Source: Gammaproteobacteria bacterium
GTDB lineage: Bacteria; Pseudomonadota; Gammaproteobacteria; Coxiellales; Coxiellaceae
Length of the DNA: 64,000 nt
Direction: 5' to 3'
Assembly: GCA_030425685.1 (NCBI GenBank)
Contig: JAUIAD010000002.1
Span: forward strand, 248,001-312,000
The notes beneath the pieces are model-generated. The model searched no databases. It was not told the DNA's origin and saw nothing but the letters and a program-made list of their open reading frames with translations. The translations under genes and the position numbers were made by a program. Below are positions 56,655-64,000 of the stretch, one piece after another. Within the stretch, counting starts at the first letter, position 1. Each line of letters opens with the position of its first letter.

Positions 56655-59204
56655 TTAAAGAGAAGCCTTTCCTACATCAAGTGCGGGAACACTGCTCGGC
56701 TCATTTATAGCGGCACAATTAGTTGCGGTTTTAAAAAATGAACTAGCGCCAACTGAGGACACCTTACTTTCGAAACGTGCAGCATCAGGTGCACAACCAG
56801 ACTGCAAACTTTTTTCCAGATCACTAATTAAAATAACCTGCACATTGCTGATATTATTTTCTTTAAAAAAAGTCGCAACCTGCGTTTGATGCTCTTCGGT
56901 ATCCGTTGCCACTGCTGTGATATCAACGCCAAACTGCAGCGGCGTAAATGCCCTATACTCTTGCGTTGAAATATCACATAAACTTAATTGTTCATTAGTG
57001 GTGGAAATTAAAATTAACGGGAAGGGTTTCTTCATTGATTGCAACTCAGCTTGAGAAAATTTTACTTGCGCAATATCTTTTCCAGCAATCTTCTCTAATA
57101 AGTTTAACTTACGTGATAGGACGTTTATACGCTCTTTAGCTAGCCTAGCCAAGCGGACAAAAGTATCCTTTTTCACCCTGCCTGTAAAACAATCAGCTAG
57201 TAGCTTATTTATTGTATAGCCGCGATTTGCCAAACAGCCTTGGAGCTCCCTCCAGCTATAAGGATACTTACCCTCTGAACTTATGAATTCATCTGACGCC
57301 TCTAAAGAAAAGTACTGTTTATAGGTCAATGTCACCGATTGTTTTTTCCCTAAAATATCATTTTGAGACTTGATAGGAAGCTCAAAAAGCGCTAGCACTT
57401 TTTCTAAATCCTCTACGCTAGGATTACTTGATGTTACAATAGCACCAATATCAATTTTTGATTCGTTAATTCTTTCAATTAGCTTTTCAAACGTAAGCTG
57501 CTGGTATATAACACTCCAAAGATTATCATCAACATCCTCCCTTTTTTTCTGCAACCATTGATCGAAATCTTTTACCTTATACTCTTCCAATAAATCTGGA
57601 TCTATTTCTCTAAATTTTTCTATCCTTTCAAGATACCGCTGATAGGCCTCACGTTCCTCTTCAGAATCAACCACCTCATCTCTTAACGCGGCCATTGTTT
57701 CTTGGTGACGTTTAAAATTTGGATATATATACTGACTTACCAGCAGCAACAAATAATTTAGCTGAATCGTACCCTTAAAATTTGCTATCAACTGATCGTA
57801 CTCTTTTGCCTCTAATGGCTCATGACCTAGTTGTTTTGCTCTTGCAAAATAAATTAGTAATTTATTAATATTCTGAAAGCCATTGCTGAGCAAATGTTCA
57901 GCATAGCTTTTAACTTTCCAAACTGAAGATGAGACATCTGGTAAGTGATAATCGGTATAAGACTTAGTAACTTTTTTCAGCCCATATTGGTAGATACTTT
58001 CATTCGCCAGCATACGCCCAAAACAAATATACTGTGGTGGATCCAAACTATCGAGCCCGCCACCAAAGGGAGCATTATCTAATTCACCACACACCGGCGC
58101 CATACCATAATCATGCAATAATTTTAAACTTGGCATCATCTGAAATTCAGCTCTTTTTAACATCGGTAGCATTAATGAGCTGGTACCATGGATATAGGGA
58201 TTATATATTGGTCGCACAGTGGCGAATTCAATATTGCCAAATTTTTCATTTTGCAAAAACTGAGAAAAATAGTCATCTTGTTGAATTAAATGCCCCACTA
58301 CCGAACAAACATTATCTGCGTGCTCAATGCCAACTTTATAATTTAAATTAAAGCAACTTTTACCATCGCCATGCTCCAAGCGTTGACCATCTGGCAAGAT
58401 AATAACACATGGGGAAATCATATCTTTCTGCTGCTTAATGCTATCATAAATATGACAGACTAGCTCAATCACAATAGGCAAATGCTGCGCTATATCAAAC
58501 CCAGGCATATCTGCAAAAGCTGACAGCGGCTTGCTTAGCATAAAAAATTCAGCACAACGCATAATATCAAAACAATCCGCCAAGAAGACAAGCTTTCTAA
58601 TGAAATGAAAACTAATAAAGTGTTGCGGATTAACTTTCTTGCTTTTTAAAAAATCTTCATAGCTTTCTGGACGGTCCTTAAAGGCTGCAGCTTTAGAAAA
58701 TAATAGCGCTAACTGTGCAGGTATACCTTGCTTAATTAAAAAGTCACAGCCGTTTTGCGCGCTTTGCTTATCCCATTGATCTGGACCTTCGTGTTTACGT
58801 GCAGAATCATGAAATACAGTAATATAGCGAATCAAAATTAACAGATGCCTTTCTTGCAATGCAAACGCTTGCTGTAAATCGTTAATGACGCGCTCAATAT
58901 ATTGCGGCAATATATTTTTGATAACCTGATAAGTAATAAAAGACCAGAATTGCGCTCTGCCTACATGCATCCCACCGTGCTGCTCACGCTCTATTTCACC
59001 ATTTTGCAAATTACTTTTATTTTTCGCAAGGGGATGTCCCTCTATGGTTTGAGTGCGTGGCTGAAGATAATATAACTCTACTATATTTTGGAATTGTTCA
59101 TAATGATTTAAGTGCCAAAAAGGCAATTTGGCAAGCTCACCAACACCTTGGCTTTTTGTCTCACGGTTACTAGGATACTCAACGTCGCTATCAATACTTC
59201 TCAT
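56655..59204 (-). CDS. Large orphan with SidE-PDE-like domain near the N-terminus
   Basis: An 849-residue protein. At residues 74-240 is a helical phosphodiesterase-like core: EQHGGMHVGR (His76, His80), ITVFHDSARKHEGPDQWDKQSA (His132, Asp133), NGCDFLIKQGI and LADCFDIMRC. This motif order resembles the SidE-type PDE of Legionella and is shared with the protein at 21835 in this window. About residues 350-480 have further conserved-looking hydrophobic pieces. The last ~350 residues are helical and unassigned, ending DVGKASL. A secreted enzyme is inference. An HD phosphohydrolase is the alternative. Confidence 0.75.
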   Translation of the reverse strand: MRSIDSDVEYPSNRETKSQGVGELAKLPFWHLNHYEQFQNIVELYYLQPRTQTIEGHPLAKNKSNLQNGEIEREQHGGMHVGRAQFWSFITYQVIKNILPQYIERVINDLQQAFALQERHLLILIRYITVFHDSARKHEGPDQWDKQSAQNGCDFLIKQGIPAQLALLFSKAAAFKDRPESYEDFLKSKKVNPQHFISFHFIRKLVFLADCFDIMRCAEFFMLSKPLSAFADMPGFDIAQHLPIVIELVCHIYDSIKQQKDMISPCVIILPDGQRLEHGDGKSCFNLNYKVGIEHADNVCSVVGHLIQQDDYFSQFLQNEKFGNIEFATVRPIYNPYIHGTSSLMLPMLKRAEFQMMPSLKLLHDYGMAPVCGELDNAPFGGGLDSLDPPQYICFGRMLANESIYQYGLKKVTKSYTDYHLPDVSSSVWKVKSYAEHLLSNGFQNINKLLIYFARAKQLGHEPLEAKEYDQLIANFKGTIQLNYLLLLVSQYIYPNFKRHQETMAALRDEVVDSEEEREAYQRYLERIEKFREIDPDLLEEYKVKDFDQWLQKKREDVDDNLWSVIYQQLTFEKLIERINESKIDIGAIVTSSNPSVEDLEKVLALFELPIKSQNDILGKKQSVTLTYKQYFSLEASDEFISSEGKYPYSWRELQGCLANRGYTINKLLADCFTGRVKKDTFVRLARLAKERINVLSRKLNLLEKIAGKDIAQVKFSQAELQSMKKPFPLILISTTNEQLSLCDISTQEYRAFTPLQFGVDITAVATDTEEHQTQVATFFKENNISNVQVILISDLEKSLQSGCAPDAARFESKVSSVGASSFFKTATNCAAINEPSSVPALDVGKASL

Positions 59205-59318
59205 CAGCCTTCTCTACTTTATGCAAGCTATCAATATATTTTCAAATTATGTAGAGGTCAAGGATTAAGAATATTTTCTATACGGCCATTAATACCAATC
59301 ATGATATTAAACTGTAAA

Positions 59319-60173
59319 CTAAGTATTTTTCTCAGCGACTACCGCAATCACCGAAGAGGCCTTATCATAAGCGTCACCCGCCACATTAGCATAGTACTCA
59401 ACAAGCTTAAGGCCGTTTTCAAAAAGTTCTCGCTCTATACTCTCCAAGCTGTAGCACTGTTGCCAATTATAATTTTCTCTCGTCCTCGATGCTTCAATGA
59501 TAGTAAATTTATCCAGCACTAAGGACTCGGCTGGGTAACTATAGACGTTGTGAAAAACATAATAAGGATCAGGCGACCAAAATCCATCTTGCGGTGAGAA
59601 TTCAAACGAGCAACTTTCTTCTCGTGTATCATATTGTGCAAGTGAATTGACATCAATCAATACCTTGCCATCATCAGCCAAAAAAGCATGAAACTTTTTC
59701 AGCAGTTGCTGTCTTTGCTTCGGGCTTAACACACAGTAATCACAATAAATCATTGTGATCAAATCAAATTGCTGATCTGTTGCAAATTTCAAATAGTCTT
59801 GCAGTATATATTCTATATTTAAATTATTTTCTATCGCTTGCTCGCGAGCGAAGTTTATCGAGTTTTCAGAAAAATCAATGCCGGTTACACAGGCGCCCTG
59901 CTTTGCAAATCGGCTTGTATACAAACCAGGACCACAGCCAAAATCACAGACTTTGGATTGGGCACCGATATTGAAATTTTTAATAATCCACTCGGATGAA
60001 CGATCAATAAACTCTTTTTTTCTCGACGCTAATTCCACATCTTCATTAAGATGCAGTGCCAACATTTGCTTGGCAATATAAGGATCACACCAAAGCGCTG
60101 GAGTAGTATAATACTCATAAGCCATTGGTTTGGTGTTTATTTTTTTTAAAGCATCAAAAGTAGTGTTCGCCAT
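59319..60173 (-). CDS. SAM-dependent methyltransferase, class I
   Basis: A 284-residue protein when started at the ATG at 60173; a GTG at 60203 adds ten residues. The class I Rossmann fold is clear: motif I KVCDFGCGPGLYTSRF, acidic strand end VTGIDFSENSINFAREQ, motif LITMIYCDYCVL and LIDVNSL. The substrate is unknown. Small-molecule methyltransferase (UbiE-like) is most likely. It is transcribed toward the 849-residue gene on the same strand, 114 bases away. Confidence 0.88.
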   Translation of the reverse strand: MANTTFDALKKINTKPMAYEYYTTPALWCDPYIAKQMLALHLNEDVELASRKKEFIDRSSEWIIKNFNIGAQSKVCDFGCGPGLYTSRFAKQGACVTGIDFSENSINFAREQAIENNLNIEYILQDYLKFATDQQFDLITMIYCDYCVLSPKQRQQLLKKFHAFLADDGKVLIDVNSLAQYDTREESCSFEFSPQDGFWSPDPYYVFHNVYSYPAESLVLDKFTIIEASRTRENYNWQQCYSLESIERELFENGLKLVEYYANVAGDAYDKASSVIAVVAEKNT

Positions 60174-60203
60174 AATCTTCAGCCTGTTTTTAATTCTAAT
60201 CAC

Positions 60204-60701
60204 CCAGATTATATCAGGGATAAACTATGATTAGGAAAACCATTATCTACAAAATAATAAATGGGATTCCTTGTTACCTCTTGTCTTTTATTTCCAATAA
60301 ATGGATTGACACCATTTGAATTTCTATCATTAACTTAGTTTTTAATTGATTATCCTGGAAAATTTTTGGTTAGACCAATATTATCCAGGTTATTTTGAAA
60401 TTTGCCAAAATAGGAGGTCAAGAGACCATCATTTTCAGCTTGTTTCAGACCAATTCTGACCATAGAATCTGTGTCTAACTGTTTCATAAATAACTTTATT
60501 ATTAGATTTTATATATTGTTGTTTCATTTTTTTATTTGTTGTTTTTGCGGCCAAACAGCCATAACCTACTGTTTTTATTATATTATATCAACAAAAAGTA
60601 CTGCCCAACAATGTTACAGTGTAACACAGCATTTGTACAAAATTGCATCACCCGGATATATACTAAGCACACATCATAATTATTCGTGGGGGATACATAT
60701 C
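60204..60701. other. Gene-free AT-rich stretch
   Basis: There are 498 bases between two divergent genes. A frame extending the next gene upstream to 60471 exists, but its translation is Phe/Cys/Ile-rich and lacks a ribosome site, so I treat it as noncoding. No strong hairpin is seen. Confidence 0.45.
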
Positions 60702-61781
60702 ATGACTAGACGTAGAAGAGCATTATCAGTAACTAAACAGTGTTGGAATTTACAAATTGGTAGAGCGATAAGGAGACGCGGCAACTCTAGCCGCCTAAAA
60801 ACACGCTGGTTTACCGGCAGGCCTACTATAATCGGGACACAGCAAAAGCGTAGCTATAGTATTTTTAAAAACATCTTAGGAATAAAATCATTTACTCCTA
60901 TCATTAGACAGTTAGTCAACAGGGTCTATGACGAGCACGAGGCAGTTACTGCCGACCCGAAGCAGAATGCCGAAGAAAGCTTCCCGGTGATCGAAAAGGA
61001 GTATGTCGGGATCATTGACGCTGTAGCAACGGAAGTAAGAATAGGCGGCGCAAAAGATGCATTACTTTCCTCTTGGAGTAATGGCGGTGGCCATGCCTAT
61101 GTCTTTGCTTACCAAGTTATGCCAAGAGATGACATAAATAACAGCCGTGTGCTTGCTGCTCTTTACAATGTGCTTGCACTTAGTGGCACTACTATCAAAG
61201 AGCTCGAAAATGACGCTCAAGATGTGACGCTTGCAACCGGCGATCAAATTTGTCTGGAGCGAAAATATAAATTACATGCCAGTAATAGCCGATTTAAAGC
61301 AGTCGGACAGGTTGTTTACACCAAACCAAAACACGCGCTCAACGGTATTCTCGCGCACAATGCTGTAAAGACAGTGGATGGGATGCATATGATGCTTCGC
61401 CTTGGCGGTGGTCGTTACCCTATTCCCATCTTTAATCAAATTGTCGATGGTTTGAATCCTACCTTGGGCACCAAACTATGGCAGCTCACTGACTGGTTTA
61501 TAGATTTAAATTATCATGGCGAAATGGCATTTAGAAAGCACTACGGTGAACAAGCCTACAGTGAGTTAATGAGCTTATTGGAATCCAATGAATATCGCTG
61601 GGCAGAAAGAAAAAGTGAATCCTTCTTAGGTATGGGGGAAGACGTTTTTCTTGGTAATGAACATGGCGATTTTGGCCCACTATTTAAAGGGGCAGTCAAC
61701 ATGGGCGTTGGTCCACGCTTTATACAGGAATATAATTCTATAATTGCAGACGTTATTCGAGATATAAAAAACAATCTTTGA
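60702..61781 (+). CDS. Orphan with classical mitochondrial-type presequence
   Basis: A 359-residue protein. The ATG at 60702 has GGGGGA eight to ten bases upstream. Residues 1-76 contain about 19 Arg/Lys and no acid. Residues 50-53 (R-S-Y-S) fit the R-3 cleavage pattern of mitochondrial processing peptidase. The rest (from ~77) is a soluble alpha/beta domain: EEYxGIIDAVATEVRIGG-like start, WSNGGGHAYVFAYQV, CLERKYKLHASN, MLRLGGGRYPIP. No family is recognised. It is flanked by a GNAT gene converging from the right. Targeting to a host organelle is inference. Confidence 0.65.
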   Translation: MTRRRRALSVTKQCWNLQIGRAIRRRGNSSRLKTRWFTGRPTIIGTQQKRSYSIFKNILGIKSFTPIIRQLVNRVYDEHEAVTADPKQNAEESFPVIEKEYVGIIDAVATEVRIGGAKDALLSSWSNGGGHAYVFAYQVMPRDDINNSRVLAALYNVLALSGTTIKELENDAQDVTLATGDQICLERKYKLHASNSRFKAVGQVVYTKPKHALNGILAHNAVKTVDGMHMMLRLGGGRYPIPIFNQIVDGLNPTLGTKLWQLTDWFIDLNYHGEMAFRKHYGEQAYSELMSLLESNEYRWAERKSESFLGMGEDVFLGNEHGDFGPLFKGAVNMGVGPRFIQEYNSIIADVIRDIKNNL

Positions 61782-61807
61782 TTTATAAAATTAATCTCAT
61801 CATGCTG

Positions 61808-61842
61808 TGCCATGCTAGCTTTGATTATAAGCTAGCGTGGCA
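61808..61842. terminator. Hairpin between convergent genes
   Basis: TGCCATGCTAGCTT and AAGCTAGCGTGGCA form a 14-base stem (one G-T), 26 bases after the stop at 61781. It overlaps the facing gene's stop codon. No T run follows, so it may work as a bidirectional end. Confidence 0.55.
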
Positions 61843-62659
61843 AATCATCTGCAAACCCTTTATCTCCACCAGTAGTCATCAAGTAAATTTTGTAAGGCAC
61901 AATCTCATCAAAGCCAAGCTGTTTGAAAGTATTTTGCGCCATGGGTGATGCCTGAAGTGTGATATATTGATAACCCTGCGCTCTAGATTTATTAATCATC
62001 ATTTTTACCAAGGTGGATAAAATACCTTGTTTTCTAAACTCACTCAATGTTGCGCAATTATAAATACCTGCTGCCTGCTCACCCTTGTATAGTGTTGAGC
62101 AGGCAACGACTTTATTTTTAACTGTCGCCGTAAAATGACTAAATGGATTGGTTGATTCGTTTAACAACTGGAAAATACGCAAATATTTTTGCGCACTCAG
62201 CGCTGACATTTGAAATGACGAAACCATTGGTTGTATCCATTGAGCGAATTGCTCTTCGCTAGATACTTCGTCAATGCCTATTTCTGCGCTCCAATCCAAC
62301 CTTTGAGAGGGAACAGGCATTAGCATGCCAGAAACATTACCAAATAATTTAAAACCTAATGTTTGTAAATAACGCTCTAGACTTGGGCTATCAGATTTAG
62401 TATCTATCATCCAACAAAATGATAAATGCTTTTTACTATAAAGCGAAACGATATTGTTGACTTGCTCTTCTAACTGATCATCAACTAACTTAGAAGAAAG
62501 CACCACATTGAGTAGTGCATCATCGATATCAGTGATAGTGTATTGGATGGAAGCGTTATCTTGAAATAAATACTGCGAATCGACTGATAAACAAGTCTGC
62601 CAAAATGAGGCCATATTATGTTTTACAAGCTTATTATACTTTTTATATAAATCCATCAT
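61832..62659 (-). CDS. GNAT-family acetyltransferase with N-terminal extension
   Basis: A 275-residue protein. The C-terminal half (about 140-270) is a GNAT domain: strand KVVACSTLYKGEQAAGIYNCATL, motif A FRKQGILSTLV (RxxGxxxxL, close to the usual RxxGxG) and the helix NKSRAQGYQYITLQASPMAQNTFKQLGF. The N-terminal ~130 residues may be a second, worn GNAT half, as in two-domain family members. The acceptor is unknown. It overlaps a hairpin at its stop. Confidence 0.85.
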   Translation of the reverse strand: MMDLYKKYNKLVKHNMASFWQTCLSVDSQYLFQDNASIQYTITDIDDALLNVVLSSKLVDDQLEEQVNNIVSLYSKKHLSFCWMIDTKSDSPSLERYLQTLGFKLFGNVSGMLMPVPSQRLDWSAEIGIDEVSSEEQFAQWIQPMVSSFQMSALSAQKYLRIFQLLNESTNPFSHFTATVKNKVVACSTLYKGEQAAGIYNCATLSEFRKQGILSTLVKMMINKSRAQGYQYITLQASPMAQNTFKQLGFDEIVPYKIYLMTTGGDKGFADDLPR

Positions 62660-62799
62660 TACCTCCCAGTCTATTTTTACACGGAGAATATTGTTTCTGC
62701 AATCAAAAACTGCGCATACAAAGGCTAGACGACTGCGGCTAAAAGTAATACCTTAAACAGTAGGATACTTTGCTTTATTTACTATTGTTTGAGCATTTT

Positions 62800-64000
62800 A
62801 TGTCAATAATCACAAAATTTCCTCTAAGATTTTGGCTAATCGTGCTTTTTGCCGCTATCAGCAGCTTTACATTTGGCTGCATCAATTCTTTACTGTTTCT
62901 CTATCTACATAAATATTTTTATCTTACGCTACAGACGGCATATCAACAATTTGCTGTTTTCTCATCACTGCTATTTATATTGCCATTAATTGGCGGGTAC
63001 ACGGCCAATAATTTTGGTTACCTGCGAACCATCCTATTTGGTGCGATTGCAATGGGAATTGCGCAGGCATTATTATACGCAGGTAATCTAACACTTGCTC
63101 ACATCGGCATGGCAGCCTACGCTGCTGGGTTTGCATGCTTTTTTCCATCCTATCTTGCTTTGATGGGGCGTAGCTTGCAAGATAGAAAGCCCACCATTCA
63201 GCAAGCATTCACTGTTGCTTATGTCATTGTAAATGCGTTTATATTAATTGGAATTATTATCAGCGGCTGGCTAGCAAAGCAATTTAGCTATCATAGCGCA
63301 TTTTTTTACTCGGCCGTTATTCAGTTTGTCAGTCTGTTGCTAATTATTAGCATACAGCGTGCTTTGAAAAATACACTACTCAACAGAGATTGCTTACCAT
63401 CAATAAAACGTATGAAAAATAATATCACAGTAATTTGCATCATTGTTCTACTTGCCTTTATATCTTTGCTGTTAATTACTCACCCCAGCATTCACCTTAT
63501 TGCTACTTTTTTATTAATAATTGCCAGCCTTGTTGTCGCTGTTAGAATTTATAAAAAATGCCAACAGGGCCAGGAACGTAATAATATTATATCCTTCCTG
63601 ATTCTAACCATAATGGCTAACTTTTTTTGGATCTTCTTCTCACTTTTACCTTCTGTACTAACAAACTTTATTCAAAATCATGTTGAGAAAACATTTTTTG
63701 GTTTGCAGATACCTGCTTCTGACTTTATTGGCTTTTCTCCTCTTTTTGTTATTGTTCTTGGCGCTTTATTGATGTGGATATGGAAGTCGCTAACGGAAAA
63801 GGGGTATAGAATCAGCTTTTTTTATAAATTTACTATTGCTTATCTCTCGCTAGCTATTGCATTATTTATAATAAGCCTATCGATATATGTTTCTTCTAAT
63901 TCCGCACCAATCCATATGACTTGGATAATCGTATTTTATGCATTTGTAACGGTGGCGGAATTATGCATCGCCCCAACAGGTCAAGCAATGTCAATCCAAC
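62800..64000 (+). CDS. POT/PTR2-family peptide transporter, N-terminal part (runs off window)
   Basis: The frame opens at the ATG at 62800 and is still open at the window end (400 codons). It has about ten or more hydrophobic helices. PLIGGYTANNFGYLRTILFGAI fits the POT motif between helices 2 and 3. Near the end VTVAELCIAPTGQAMS matches the FAELCISPVG POT motif of di-/tripeptide-H+ symporters. It probably imports small peptides. No strong ribosome site is seen before the ATG. Confidence 0.85.
   Translation, partial: MSIITKFPLRFWLIVLFAAISSFTFGCINSLLFLYLHKYFYLTLQTAYQQFAVFSSLLFILPLIGGYTANNFGYLRTILFGAIAMGIAQALLYAGNLTLAHIGMAAYAAGFACFFPSYLALMGRSLQDRKPTIQQAFTVAYVIVNAFILIGIIISGWLAKQFSYHSAFFYSAVIQFVSLLLIISIQRALKNTLLNRDCLPSIKRMKNNITVICIIVLLAFISLLLITHPSIHLIATFLLIIASLVVAVRIYKKCQQGQERNNIISFLILTIMANFFWIFFSLLPSVLTNFIQNHVEKTFFGLQIPASDFIGFSPLFVIVLGALLMWIWKSLTEKGYRISFFYKFTIAYLSLAIALFIISLSIYVSSNSAPIHMTWIIVFYAFVTVAELCIAPTGQAMSIQ

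Noticed and set aside
60471..60701. Upstream extension of the presequence protein
   Set aside because: Phe/Cys/Ile-rich translation without a ribosome site. The ATG at 60702 has a good one.

Overview
The window looks like a low-GC gammaproteobacterium that lives inside or on a eukaryotic host. Enzymes such as PoxB, UmuDC, FrmA, a BI-1 protein and a POT transporter have a gammaproteobacterial flavour. They are mixed with many large orphan proteins that carry eukaryote-like or effector-like features: SidE-like phosphodiesterase motifs, an IQ motif, a tyrosine-rich tail and two mitochondrial-type presequences. The order Legionellales or a relative is the best guess from gene content alone. No rRNA, tRNA, CRISPR array or secretion machinery was seen here, so both the taxonomy and any secretion claim are inference.

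Left part (1-19 kb): the end of a sugar transporter, an OmpR-type response regulator, and two head-to-tail pairs of large membrane hybrid histidine kinases (1183-5611 and 9194-13688). A GNAT/poxB operon and an intact-looking IS1-family element lie between the pairs. A glutamine synthetase-like / iron alcohol dehydrogenase / class I amidotransferase operon follows, then umuDC with a perfect inverted repeat upstream. In each kinase pair the first protein lacks the phospho-accepting histidine but keeps the ATP site. The second keeps the histidine and the receiver aspartate but has a damaged ATP site. A fifth, complete paralogue sits with its own regulator at 30.4-33.4 kb.

Middle part (19-36 kb): a lipase-like hydrolase, an orphan protein, an 810-residue HD/PDE protein with an IQ motif, a repeat-bearing disordered protein, a GT2 glycosyltransferase with an acidic linker and coiled coil, a 747-residue orphan with a small repeat-peptide gene downstream, the RR2/HK5 operon, a Dabb protein, a membrane protein, and a tautomerase-like / frmA pair. 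A GC-rich palindromic element lies at 34.8 kb.

Right part (36-62 kb): an accessory block of large orphan proteins. Two families can be recognised by eye. One has the GVMSPL motif (27862-30105 and 36603-38546). The other has an Ala/Gly/Val-rich hydrophobic hairpin module (38870-40210, 40630-43224, 51445-53388). The block also holds a zinc-ribbon-start protein, a TetR regulator, a polytopic membrane protein, two proteins with mitochondrial-type N-termini (49516-51027 and 60702-61781), a BI-1 protein, a small secreted cysteine protein, a second PDE-like protein, a methyltransferase and a GNAT. A POT-family transporter runs off the right end.

Working picture: sensing and phosphorelay genes on the left, ordinary metabolism between, and a set of probable host-interaction proteins on the right. 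The split-kinase arrangement is the strongest candidate for an undescribed system.
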